64,000 bases of DNA from Pseudomonadales bacterium (GTDB taxonomy: Bacteria; Pseudomonadota; Gammaproteobacteria; Pseudomonadales; Halieaceae), in NCBI GenBank assembly GCA_024234735.1, contig JACKNV010000001.1, forward strand, positions 124,001 to 188,000, read 5' to 3'. The translations under genes were made by a program, and so were the position numbers. The notes under the pieces are model-generated. The model did no database searches and was not told where the DNA came from. It saw only the letters and a program-made list of their open reading frames with translations. Below are positions 1 to 8,049 of the stretch, one piece after another. The first letter of the stretch is position 1. The number at the start of each line of letters is the position of its first letter.

Positions 1-1106
1 GGCAGGGTGGTGGCGCCCACGGTACAGTCCTTGTTCAGCAGGTTGAGGAAGCCCACGTTGCCCTCACTGGAGCCATAGAATTCCGATACCCGGGAGATGC
101 CGAAGCGCTCCTTGAATTGCAGCCAGATGTCGGGGCGCAGGCCGTTCCCCATCATGGTGGCCAGTGGATTCCTGAAGTCGTCAGGCTGTTCAGGGGTATG
201 CAGCAGGTAACGACACAGTTCGCCGATGTAGATGAAACAGGTCACCCCGTGGGCGCGCACCTCGGGCAGGAAGTTGCTGGCCGAGAACTTGCGGCGGATG
301 AACATGGTGGCGCCGGTGCAGAAGGCCGCGCCGACCCCCAGGAACATTCCGGTGCCGTGGTACAGCGGCAGGCACAGGTAGATGCAGTCATTGACGTCGC
401 AGCGCAGCCCGGCCTGGTAGGACAGGGCCGCGGTCATCAGGTAGCGGCGGTTGGACAACACCGCGGCCTTTGGCAGGCCGGTGGTGCCGGAGGTGAAAAT
501 GTACATGGCGGTGTCGCCCAGGGTGACCTCGCCGGTCTGTGGCGGGTTGGCGCTGTCTTCCCGCGCCGCCAGCTCGTCCAGGTCCACGGCCCATTCGGGG
601 CAGCGCTCGGTGCCGCTGTCGGCCACGAACAGGTACTGCTCGATGCCGGCAAGCGCCGCTTCCTGGCGCACGTCGGCCATGGCCTGCAGCCGTTCCTCGC
701 CGCACACACACATGCGCGAGCCGGTTATCTCGATGCAGTGCGCCAGGGGGTGGCCGCTGAGGTTGGTATTGAGCAGGGCAACGGTGACGCCCAGCTTGTT
801 GAGGGCGACAATCATGACGATGAATGCACTGCGGTTTTCCATCATCAGGCTTACCGTGTCGCCGCGGCGCAGGCCCAGCTGGCGGAAACTGGCGGCATAG
901 CGGTTGGCCCGCGCGTTGAGTTCGCGCCAGCTTATGCGGTCGTCTTCGAAGATAATGGCGGTGCGCTCGGGGTAGCGCTCGGCGGTTGCTTCCACCCGTG
1001 CGGCAAAGCAGTCGCGGGTGGCCGGGGAGCGTGGCTTGACTTCCTTGGCCAGTTTCAGCATCTGCGGCAATTCCGCCAGGGTCCTGGCTACCTTTCCCAC
1101 TCGCAT
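1..1106 (-). CDS. Long-chain/very-long-chain acyl-CoA synthetase (AMP-forming), 3' end cut by window edge
   Basis: Activates fatty acids to acyl-CoA by way of an acyl-adenylate. Translating the minus strand from the ATG at 1106 (AGGAG a few bases upstream) gives an open frame to the window edge, so about 368 residues are visible and the C-terminus is missing. The AMP-binding signature TSGTTGLPKAA lies at residues 205-215. The later segment EFYGSSEGNVGF resembles the fatty-acid-transport-protein/FATP branch (PRK08279-like) more than classical FadD. It follows the glycerol-3-phosphate acyltransferase gene by about 40 bases on the same strand, so it probably supplies acyl-CoA to the acyltransferases upstream. 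Family assignment is firm; chain-length preference cannot be read from sequence. Confidence 0.88.
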   Translation of the reverse strand, partial: MRVGKVARTLAELPQMLKLAKEVKPRSPATRDCFAARVEATAERYPERTAIIFEDDRISWRELNARANRYAASFRQLGLRRGDTVSLMMENRSAFIVMIVALNKLGVTVALLNTNLSGHPLAHCIEITGSRMCVCGEERLQAMADVRQEAALAGIEQYLFVADSGTERCPEWAVDLDELAAREDSANPPQTGEVTLGDTAMYIFTSGTTGLPKAAVLSNRRYLMTAALSYQAGLRCDVNDCIYLCLPLYHGTGMFLGVGAAFCTGATMFIRRKFSASNFLPEVRAHGVTCFIYIGELCRYLLHTPEQPDDFRNPLATMMGNGLRPDIWLQFKERFGISRVSEFYGSSEGNVGFLNLLNKDCTVGATTL

Positions 1107-1147
1107 AAAGATCTCCTGTAATTGATATTGGTTGAGAGCGCTTGCGC

Positions 1148-2980
1148 CTACGGCCCGAGCAGATTGGCGATCTTACCCGAGGACAACTGGGCGAACCAGG
1201 CGGCATCGTATGAGCGTTGCAGCAGGTTGATCGCGGACAGCGCTTTTACCACGCGAGCGGCGAAGGCCTCCCGTGCGGGGCGCGGGTCGCCCCCGGGCTG
1301 CAGCAGTTGCAGGTGGTCTGCCAGGCGCAGACCGGTGGCGAACATGTCCTGGGAAACCGACGACTCGCAGGTGATGGTACGGCGCAACAGCATTTGTTCA
1401 CCCTGGGCCATCAGGCGGACCACGAATCGCTTGCGATCGACCACAGGCGCTGTTTCCCGGTCCAGCAAGGTGGCGGCGATCACCAGGTAGGACTCGGTGA
1501 TGGAGCGCAGGATGGCATGCCCGAAGCGTGGCGGTTTTTCCCGCAGCAGGGTCTGCAGGGAGCGCTCGCCGTCGGCCCAGCCCGGGTAGCGTTGCTGCGC
1601 TGCTTCCCTGACGTCCTGCAGGAACGCCGCGGTGGGTTTGTAGAAAAACTCGAACTTGAACAGGTCGCGCAGATCCAGCACCTGGCGCTCCAGCTGCGCC
1701 GGCCCGGGTGCGTCGATATCCAGGGCACAGCAGGCCAGCCCGATTTCGGCGAGCGCCGCCTCCAGGAAAAAGTGGGTGATGGTGTTGCGATAGTAGGCGG
1801 CCGCCAGGCGCTTTTCCCGCGGTATGTAGTACACCGGCTCACTGGCCCTGTCGAAACCGCGCACCAGGCCCGAACCCTGCAGCGCCAGCACAGCGGCGCT
1901 GACCTGCTCCTCGCTTTCCAGGCTGAAACCGGAGGCGGCGGGCAACTTGCGCTGGCGGACGTCACCGGCGATATCGGTGGCCTGGCGGTAGATCTCGTTG
2001 GCGGTCAGAGCGCGGCCGTTGGCCCCCAGCAACACCATGGTGAGGACATCGGCGGATTTGATGGGGGTGACCTGCTCGATGCGGGTGCACACCTCGAAGC
2101 CCATGCGGGTTACCTCGCCGCTGCCGCCCTGGGTGCCGTCGGTCATCTCCGGGGACAGGCTGGTGGCCTCTCCCAGCGCCAGCGGTGGGGCAAAGCGCAC
2201 ATAGATCCTGCCATAGGGCTGTTTCATGCCGAAGATGTAATTGAAGAACCAGCCCAGGGATTCCTTGCGCTTGGGTTCGCCGCGCTGGATCGCCACGTAG
2301 TCATCGATTTCCGCTATGCGGTCGAACGCGATGGAAACCGGTACCAGCAGCACCTTGTCCACCTGCTCCTTGCGACAGGATTCGGTCACCCAGTTGAGTA
2401 TGCCCAGTTTCGGCGGCGACAGCTTGCCGGTGCGCGAACGGGTGCCCTCTATCGACCAGGACAGGGGCACCTTGTTGCGGATCAGGTGGTCGATATAGCT
2501 GCGAAACACCAGTTTGTAGATGGGGTCCTCGGCAAAGGTGCGCCGCAGGAATATGGCGCCCACCCGCCTGGCCAGGCTGCCGAAGCCGAGAAAATTCATG
2601 TTGATACCGGCAAATATCAGCGGCACGGGGCGAAACTGGTTTTCGTACAGCGACAGCATGAACACGAAACTGTCCATGTGCGACTTGTGCGACCACAGGA
2701 ACAGCAGGAGGTGGTCCCTGGACAGTTCGCGCAGTTTTTCCAGCTCCTCCAGATTGATATCCAGCTGGCGCTCGTAACTGCGGGTGTAGATGAAGCGGGC
2801 CAGCCTGGCGGCGGGGGCCAGCCAGGAATCCCGCGGGGTGGCCTCGATCTCGTGCAGGCATTTGCGCGCGTATTGACTGGCCTGCTCGATACTCCTGCCA
2901 CTGGCCCGCGCGGCGAGTTCGAGTTCGTTGACAAAGCGCGGATCCCGCAGGATCTGGCTGGCCCCGCCGGCGCCGTTCAC
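1148..2980 (-). CDS. Glycerol-3-phosphate acyltransferase (PlsB/GPAT-like)
   Basis: Membrane-associated enzyme predicted to place the first acyl chain on glycerol-3-phosphate. The protein is about 610 residues, shorter than E. coli PlsB (about 807). The acyltransferase block HKSHMD (HX4D) is at residues 98-103 and is followed by a glycerolipid-acyltransferase motif SIEGTRSRTGKL and a VPVSIAFDR segment. I chose the GTG at 2980 because its GTGA overlaps the TGA stop of the preceding gene, a sign of translational coupling, and the first acyltransferase helices start just after it. Longer in-frame starts would lie inside the preceding gene. The alternative role is dihydroxyacetone-phosphate acyltransferase, which shares this fold. 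Confidence 0.85.
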   Translation of the reverse strand: MNGAGGASQILRDPRFVNELELAARASGRSIEQASQYARKCLHEIEATPRDSWLAPAARLARFIYTRSYERQLDINLEELEKLRELSRDHLLLFLWSHKSHMDSFVFMLSLYENQFRPVPLIFAGINMNFLGFGSLARRVGAIFLRRTFAEDPIYKLVFRSYIDHLIRNKVPLSWSIEGTRSRTGKLSPPKLGILNWVTESCRKEQVDKVLLVPVSIAFDRIAEIDDYVAIQRGEPKRKESLGWFFNYIFGMKQPYGRIYVRFAPPLALGEATSLSPEMTDGTQGGSGEVTRMGFEVCTRIEQVTPIKSADVLTMVLLGANGRALTANEIYRQATDIAGDVRQRKLPAASGFSLESEEQVSAAVLALQGSGLVRGFDRASEPVYYIPREKRLAAAYYRNTITHFFLEAALAEIGLACCALDIDAPGPAQLERQVLDLRDLFKFEFFYKPTAAFLQDVREAAQQRYPGWADGERSLQTLLREKPPRFGHAILRSITESYLVIAATLLDRETAPVVDRKRFVVRLMAQGEQMLLRRTITCESSVSQDMFATGLRLADHLQLLQPGGDPRPAREAFAARVVKALSAINLLQRSYDAAWFAQLSSGKIANLLGP

Positions 2981-3732
2981 AGGCTGAATACCCCGAACAG
3001 CGCAGCGTGGTCGGACAGGTCGCGCCAGGGCCCCTGATGCAGACGCTGGCACGCCAGCGGGCGCAGGCCGCGGTAGTAGATGCGATCCACCGGCAGCACC
3101 GGTGCCCACACCGGAAAGGTGCGGGCGTGGCGCCCCTGCATTGCCACGAACAGCTCTTCCAGCCCCAGGTCCTGGTGCAGGTGTTGTTCCGCGCGCCGGC
3201 GCCAATCGTTGAAATCCCCGGCGATGATCATCGGCTCGTCGTGGGGTACGTGCTGGTCGATTCGCTCGGTGAGCGCCTGCAACTGCCCCTTGCGCTCCTG
3301 CTCCAGCAGGCCCAGGTGAACGCACAGGGTGTGCAGGCGAATGGAGCGCCCGGGTATTTCAACCACCCCATGCAGGATACTGCGGCTCGAGCGCTTGAAA
3401 ATGGACACGTCTATGTTCTCCCAGCTGGCGAAGGGGTGCATGCTGAGGATGGCATTGCCGTGGTCGCCCTTGCGGTAGATGGAGTTACGGCCGTAGGCGT
3501 AGTGCGGCCAGGCCTGATCGGCCAGGTATTCGAAGTGCGGCTGGTCCGGGTAGGAGAAGCGCCGCCGCTTGGCCTCGCTCTTGATGGCGGTGCCGTGAAT
3601 CTCCTGCAGGAATACCACATCGGCTTCGGTTTCGGCGATGCGCTGGCGCATGGAATCCAGCACGAAGCGGCGGTTGCCGGTGCAGTAACCTTTGTGGATA
3701 TTGTAGGTCAGGACGTGGACTTTGGTTGTCAC
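2977..3732 (-). CDS. Endonuclease/exonuclease/phosphatase (EEP) family protein
   Basis: A 251-residue single-domain EEP (DNase I-like) protein. Visible family motifs are TYNIHKG near the N-terminus, the metal-binding Glu in VFLQEIHG, GDFNDW, and the C-terminal SDHAAL His. There is no signal peptide, so it should be cytosolic. It starts at GTG 3732 with AGGGA about six bases upstream and overlaps the GPAT gene by GTGA. The superfamily includes nucleases, inositol-phosphate phosphatases and sphingomyelinases. The setting between a CDP-alcohol phosphatidyltransferase and a GPAT makes a phospholipid or phosphoester substrate plausible, but this is inference; the sequence alone does not decide between DNA and lipid. 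Confidence 0.85.
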   Translation of the reverse strand: MTTKVHVLTYNIHKGYCTGNRRFVLDSMRQRIAETEADVVFLQEIHGTAIKSEAKRRRFSYPDQPHFEYLADQAWPHYAYGRNSIYRKGDHGNAILSMHPFASWENIDVSIFKRSSRSILHGVVEIPGRSIRLHTLCVHLGLLEQERKGQLQALTERIDQHVPHDEPMIIAGDFNDWRRRAEQHLHQDLGLEELFVAMQGRHARTFPVWAPVLPVDRIYYRGLRPLACQRLHQGPWRDLSDHAALFGVFSL

Positions 3733-3774
3733 GATATTCCCTATGTTCGCTATGGGTGCATGATACAGACATTG

Positions 3775-4329
3775 TCACGGATGTTGCCGCCGCTGGGCGA
3801 TGGCCCGGGCAGACCACTTCAGGACATAGTCGCAGCCGCTGGCACCGGCGATGAACAGTACCGCCACGGTTCCCAGGGTCAGTGCCGCGGGCGGTACCCA
3901 GGTAACCACCTGGGCGAGCAGCAACAGGGCGCAGAAGCAGATCTGCACGAACATATTGACCTTGCTCAGTGTGGTGGCGGCGAACTCCAGGGGGCCGATC
4001 AGCAGGTGATAGCAGGCCGCGCCGGTGACGATCACAAGGTCGCGCAGGATCACGGCTCCCGCCAGGTACCACGGGATCAGGCCGCTGCAGGCAAAGCTCA
4101 GGAACGCCACCGTGACCAGCACCTTGTCGGCGATGGGGTCCAGCGCCGCGCCGACGCGGGAGTGTGCGTTCAGGCGCCTGGCCAGGAAGCCGTCCAGGGC
4201 ATCGCTCAACCCGGCCAGCAGGCCAACCGCCAGTGCCCATTGGTACTGTTGCTGCAGCACCAGCATACCCAGCGGAGCGGCCAGCAGCAGGCGCGCCAGG
4301 GTCAGGCTGTTGGGCAGGTAACGCAGCAT
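3775..4329 (-). CDS. CDP-alcohol phosphatidyltransferase family protein
   Basis: A 184-residue integral membrane enzyme with the full CDP-alcohol phosphotransferase signature. It reads DALDG, then AR, G, D and D with the usual spacing: Asp43, Asp46, Gly47, Ala50, Arg51, Gly60, Asp64 and Asp68. Hydrophobic segments on either side suggest four to six membrane helices. Family members transfer a phosphatidyl group from CDP-diacylglycerol to an alcohol (glycerol-3-phosphate, serine, inositol). The length fits a PgsA-like enzyme, but the acceptor cannot be assigned. It lies 15 bases after the WS/DGAT stop and 42 bases before the EEP gene, so the set is probably co-transcribed. Confidence 0.87.
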   Translation of the reverse strand: MLRYLPNSLTLARLLLAAPLGMLVLQQQYQWALAVGLLAGLSDALDGFLARRLNAHSRVGAALDPIADKVLVTVAFLSFACSGLIPWYLAGAVILRDLVIVTGAACYHLLIGPLEFAATTLSKVNMFVQICFCALLLLAQVVTWVPPAALTLGTVAVLFIAGASGCDYVLKWSARAIAQRRQHP

Positions 4330-4344
4330 GTTGGCTGTTATCGC

Positions 4345-5958
4345 TTAGCGCCTCTTGCGGCCGCTGTCAGGGGTTGTCCGGGCAGATGCCGCCGGTTTCT
4401 TGCGGCTGGTGCCGGCAGTCGTTCCGCTGCGGGGCTTCGCTTTTGTCCGGGACTGTGCCTTGGACTTCGCGTTGGACCTTGTTTTGGACTTTGCCTTGGT
4501 CTTTGTCTTGGTTTTTGCCTTGGTCTGGGTGCTGGTTTTAGGGCCCGGTCCGGGCCGGGCCCTGGCTGTCGTCCTGTCGCTTGTTAGCTCGCCCTGCAGC
4601 AAGGCGAAATGGTGTTCCATGCGCGCCACCACCAGGTCCAGGTCGGGCAGCACGTGCTTGTCCCCGAGCAGGCCGAAATCCAGGTTGTTGCCGTGGGACA
4701 GCAAGGTGGCATTGAGGTTGACCCCCGGCAGAAAAACCGAGATGGGGTAACTGGCCTGCATCTTCGAGCCGCACAGGTACATGGCCTCGTTGCCCGGGCC
4801 GGGCACATTGGAGACCAGCACGTTGTAGGAAGGTGTGACGAACTGCTCCAGGCGGGTGCGCGCCAGCACTTCCCACAGGGCAAAAATGATCACCCCGTAA
4901 TCTATCATTCCCTCGGCGGACAACTGGCTGACGGCATCCTTGGCCGCCCGGGAGGAGTCCACCACCTGCTCCAGGCGCTGGGCCGTGGTGGCATCCGGTT
5001 GTCCCAGCTTGACGTGCACCGCCGATACCTGGGTCTTGGCGGAATCGTCACCCTGGGGGCGCAGGGAGACGGGGCACAGAGCCACCAGCGGCTCGCTGGG
5101 CTGCTCGTGATGCTCCGTCAGATAGTCATTCAGCGCGCCGCCGATGATGGCCAGCACCACCTCGTTGACGGTGCACCCGTGGCGGTGACCGATTGCATGG
5201 ATCTTGTCCAGGGGAAAGGTACACACCGCGGTGGAGCGGGTTTCCCATTCCACCGGGCGGTTCATGCGGGTGCGGTTGGCGGTAAAGGGTATGGTGGCCT
5301 TGCCGTCACGCAGTTTGAGCCATTGCAGGCCCATGTCCGCCAGGAAGCGGGAGGCCTGCGCCACGCCCTTTGCCTGGTTTACCAGCGTCTGCGCGGGATT
5401 GCTGCCGTCGGAGGGATGCGGCGCGGCGCCGTCCCGGGACTTTTCCGGTTGGTATGACCAGGTCGGTGTGATCCGGTTGTCGTCCGGCGAAGAGGACAGC
5501 GAGCCGTACATGCGCTTCACGCCCGACATGCCGTCGATGTAGGCGTGGTGGATCTTGGTGTACACGGCGAAACGGTTGTCCTCCAGGCCCTCGATCACCT
5601 GGCACATCCAGCAGGGCCGCCGCCGGTCCAGCACGCCGGCGTGCAGGCGCTGCACCACGTCCATCAACTGGTCCAGGGAGCCGGGGCGGGGCAGGGCGGA
5701 ATGGCGCACGTGATAGCTCATTTCCATCTCCTCGACCTGGCGCCACTGGGGCAGGCCGAGGCGGGGAAAGTGCGGCCGGTGATTGAAGGGTTCGACCACC
5801 GGGGCCGCCTTGAAGGTTTCCACCAGGTTCAGCAGGTAATCGGCCGGCGCCCCGTCGGGTAACTGGAAGACCTGCACCGCACCCACGTGCTTGGGGTTCT
5901 GGGGCGACTCGGTCAGAAAGAACATCAGGTCCAGTGGCGGTATAATTTTAGTAGCCAT
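4345..5958 (-). CDS. Wax ester synthase/diacylglycerol O-acyltransferase (WS/DGAT) with Lys-rich C-terminal tail
   Basis: Makes storage lipid (wax esters or triacylglycerol) from acyl-CoA and an alcohol or diacylglycerol. The 537-residue protein has the N-terminal PLD motif (PPLDLMFF), the catalytic HHAYIDG at residues 137-143 (HHxxxDG) and NVPGP with its surrounding conserved block. I chose ATG 5958 because it has AGGAG at a good distance and gives the usual N-terminus; an upstream in-frame ATG at 5997 lacks support. Residues about 466-537 form an unusual tail made mostly of Lys, Thr, Ser, Ala and Arg, encoded by a short imperfect repeat. It heads the lipid gene run ending in the acyl-CoA synthetase. 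Confidence 0.92.
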   Translation of the reverse strand: MATKIIPPLDLMFFLTESPQNPKHVGAVQVFQLPDGAPADYLLNLVETFKAAPVVEPFNHRPHFPRLGLPQWRQVEEMEMSYHVRHSALPRPGSLDQLMDVVQRLHAGVLDRRRPCWMCQVIEGLEDNRFAVYTKIHHAYIDGMSGVKRMYGSLSSSPDDNRITPTWSYQPEKSRDGAAPHPSDGSNPAQTLVNQAKGVAQASRFLADMGLQWLKLRDGKATIPFTANRTRMNRPVEWETRSTAVCTFPLDKIHAIGHRHGCTVNEVVLAIIGGALNDYLTEHHEQPSEPLVALCPVSLRPQGDDSAKTQVSAVHVKLGQPDATTAQRLEQVVDSSRAAKDAVSQLSAEGMIDYGVIIFALWEVLARTRLEQFVTPSYNVLVSNVPGPGNEAMYLCGSKMQASYPISVFLPGVNLNATLLSHGNNLDFGLLGDKHVLPDLDLVVARMEHHFALLQGELTSDRTTARARPGPGPKTSTQTKAKTKTKTKAKSKTRSNAKSKAQSRTKAKPRSGTTAGTSRKKPAASARTTPDSGRKRR

Positions 5959-6004
5959 CTTCGCTTCTCCTGTCTGTTGGGCCCGCGAAACCCGCATGTC
6001 GGGT

Positions 6005-7522
6005 TCACCGCGGGGTTGCGCTGTCCTCGCGGGTCAGCAGGTACACTGCCAGCTCGCGCTGTTCCGCCTTGCTGAGCGGGAAAATCGGCATGGGTGACTG
6101 GGGCGCGCGCAGTACCTCGATCACTGCCCGGTAGCCAAGCCTCTGGGGCAGGCCGGCCAGTGAGACCGGATTCATCCCCTCCTCGTGGCAGGCCATGCAG
6201 GCGTAGTGATCATAGAGCTCGGCACCGCGTGCCGCCATGGCATCGAGGTCGGCGTCCTGCAGCCAGGCGGGTGGCTCGCTATCGAGGCGGCTGGCAGCGG
6301 GTATAGCGGTGTCCGCCTGCAGGCCGGCGCCGCCCTCGCCACGGCTTACCCGGTAGATGGCGCCGGCGTAGTCATCGGATATGTAGATGGCGCCGTCCGG
6401 CCCCTGGGCGACGTCCACCGGGCGCCCGGAAATGTCGCCGTCCCGGTTGAAGCCGCTGAGGAAGTCACGCTCCTCGATACCGTCGTCGGTGAAGTGCAGG
6501 GAGACCACTTTGTAGCCGTCCGGCGTGCTGCGATTCCAGGAGCCGTGCAGGGCCACCAGGGCGCTGCGCTGGTATTCCGCCGGCCAGCCGGTGGCATCGA
6601 TGAAGCTGATGCCCAGCGGCGCGTTGTGCGCCCGGAAGCCGTGGGCCGGCGGCGTGGGCTGGCGCTGTTGCGCCAGCGGGTCGGCGCCCATGTCCGGGTC
6701 GGCTATGTTGGCGCCGTTGAAGTAGGGCCAGCCGTAGAAATTGCCGGCGACGATGTGATTGAGCTCGCAGGGGGGGAAATCGTCTCCCAGCAGGTCGCGG
6801 CCGTTGTCGGTCGCGTACAGCGCGCCATTCCAGGGAGCCCAATCGAAGCCCACGGAATTGCGCAGCCCGGTGGCAATGATTTCGGCACCGCTGCCGTCCG
6901 GGGCAAAGCGCATCATGGTGGCGCGGCGTTCGTCGCTCTCGGTGCAGACGTTGCACGTGGAGCCCTGCGCCAGGTACATGAGCCCGTCGGCGCCGAAGCG
7001 CAGGGTCTTGCTCCAGTGGTTGCCGTCGTCGGTCAGGCCCTCCACCACGCCCTGGTAGTCACCGGCCAGGGTGCCGCTGGCACTGTCGAAACGCACCCTG
7101 CCGATGCGGTCGGACTCGGCGATATACAGCCAGTCCCCGAGGAAATCCATGCCCGTCGGGCGCTTCAACCCGTCTATCAGGGTTTCCACCGCATCCGGGT
7201 GGCCGTCGCCGTCGGCATCCCGGCGCAGCAGGACGATGTCACCGGAGTGGGGACGGCTTACCAGCAGGTCGCCATCCGGGGTAAAGCGCAGAAAGCGCGC
7301 CCGCGGCAGGTCGGCCGCGTACAACTGCACGGTGAAGCCATCGGGCAGTTGCAGGCGCCGCTGCACGGCGCCGGCACTGGTGGCCGGGCCGCCCAGTCCT
7401 GTCATCACATTGAGGATCATGCGCAGGCTGCTGCTGTCGATGGTGCCCGTGGCCATGAGTACCAGGGGCACGGCGGCCACCAGCACTGCGACAGCCAGTA
7501 AACCGATCAGGAACTTTTTCAC
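6005..7522 (-). CDS. Membrane-anchored glucose/sorbosone dehydrogenase-like protein with C-terminal cytochrome c domain
   Basis: Predicted periplasmic quinoprotein-type oxidoreductase. GTG 7522 has GAGGAG about eight bases upstream and gives a short basic N-terminus and one hydrophobic helix (residues 3-23), a signal or anchor; an ATG at 7561 is the alternative. The middle (about residues 50-420) is a six-bladed propeller of the PQQ-dependent sugar dehydrogenase/sorbosone dehydrogenase type, with repeats such as LRFTPDGDLLVS, LRNSVGFDW and PDGAIYISDDY. The C-terminus carries one haem site CMACH (442-446) and a likely Met ligand in SPMPIF. Electrons would pass from substrate to the fused cytochrome. 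The substrate is unknown. It sits between the V-ATPase operon and the lipid genes. Confidence 0.82.
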   Translation of the reverse strand: MKKFLIGLLAVAVLVAAVPLVLMATGTIDSSSLRMILNVMTGLGGPATSAGAVQRRLQLPDGFTVQLYAADLPRARFLRFTPDGDLLVSRPHSGDIVLLRRDADGDGHPDAVETLIDGLKRPTGMDFLGDWLYIAESDRIGRVRFDSASGTLAGDYQGVVEGLTDDGNHWSKTLRFGADGLMYLAQGSTCNVCTESDERRATMMRFAPDGSGAEIIATGLRNSVGFDWAPWNGALYATDNGRDLLGDDFPPCELNHIVAGNFYGWPYFNGANIADPDMGADPLAQQRQPTPPAHGFRAHNAPLGISFIDATGWPAEYQRSALVALHGSWNRSTPDGYKVVSLHFTDDGIEERDFLSGFNRDGDISGRPVDVAQGPDGAIYISDDYAGAIYRVSRGEGGAGLQADTAIPAASRLDSEPPAWLQDADLDAMAARGAELYDHYACMACHEEGMNPVSLAGLPQRLGYRAVIEVLRAPQSPMPIFPLSKAEQRELAVYLLTREDSATPR

Positions 7523-7598
7523 GCGGCGCTCTCCTCGCGGTAGTGGAATGGCGGCCTGCATGCCCGCGCCCGCGACTATAGCACAAGCCCCGAGCGCG

Positions 7599-8048
7599 TC
7601 AGGGCAGCAGCGCGACCAGGATACCTATGGCGACAATACCGATGCCTTCCACCAGAAACACCAGGCTGTATGCCTGCCCCCTGGCGCGGCCCTCGGTCTC
7701 GTGCACCATCTGCACTCCCGCGCCCGCGATACAGCCCTGGGCGTAGGCGGCGCCGAGCAGGATCAGCCCCGTCGCCAGCCCGGTGGCGATGCCCAGGGAG
7801 CCGTACTGGGGGTCCTCGAACAGGTGCTGTTTCATGAACTGCGGAATGAACGGGTAAAGCACCTGGGAGGCCGGGAACATGGCAAAGGCGATGTACTCCA
7901 TGGAGAGCTTGCCCTCCGGGCTGCGCGCCTGCTGCGCCCACACACCCTGCACGGCCACCCCGGCCCGATAGATGCCCAGGGTGCTGCCCATCGCCGCCAG
8001 GCCCCACATGACGTAACCGAGCGCACCAATACTTGCCGTTTCCACCAT
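7599..8048 (-). CDS. ntpK: V-type ATP synthase subunit K (proteolipid ring)
   Basis: Forms the membrane rotor ring. The 149-residue protein has four predicted helices as two fused hairpins, as in double-hairpin V-type proteolipids. Ion-site residues can be placed against Enterococcus hirae NtpK: Ser61-Gln62 in PASQVLY (Thr64-Gln65), Tyr65 (Tyr68), Gln104 in YAQG (Gln110) and Glu134 in LVEGIG (Glu139). All side-chain Na+ ligands are therefore kept or conservatively replaced. Only the second hairpin carries the carboxylate: the first pair has no Glu or Asp at the matching place, again as in NtpK. Last gene of the operon, one base after subunit I. Known alignment positions are from memory and should be checked. 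Confidence 0.88.
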   Translation of the reverse strand: MVETASIGALGYVMWGLAAMGSTLGIYRAGVAVQGVWAQQARSPEGKLSMEYIAFAMFPASQVLYPFIPQFMKQHLFEDPQYGSLGIATGLATGLILLGAAYAQGCIAGAGVQMVHETEGRARGQAYSLVFLVEGIGIVAIGILVALLP

Positions 8049-8049
8049 A

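Noticed and set aside
1217..3037. 606-codon open frame on the plus strand
   Set aside because: It lies opposite the GPAT gene and has no recognisable domain; the composition is that of a GC-rich antisense frame.
2977..3732. Exodeoxyribonuclease III (xthA)
   Set aside because: The protein has the EEP fold but lacks the length and ExoIII-specific sequence pattern, and its lipid-gene setting does not support a specific name.
4440..4530. Possible CRISPR or minisatellite array in the run of short repeats
   Set aside because: Units are about six bases, have no spacers, and translate in frame to the Lys-rich tail of WS/DGAT.
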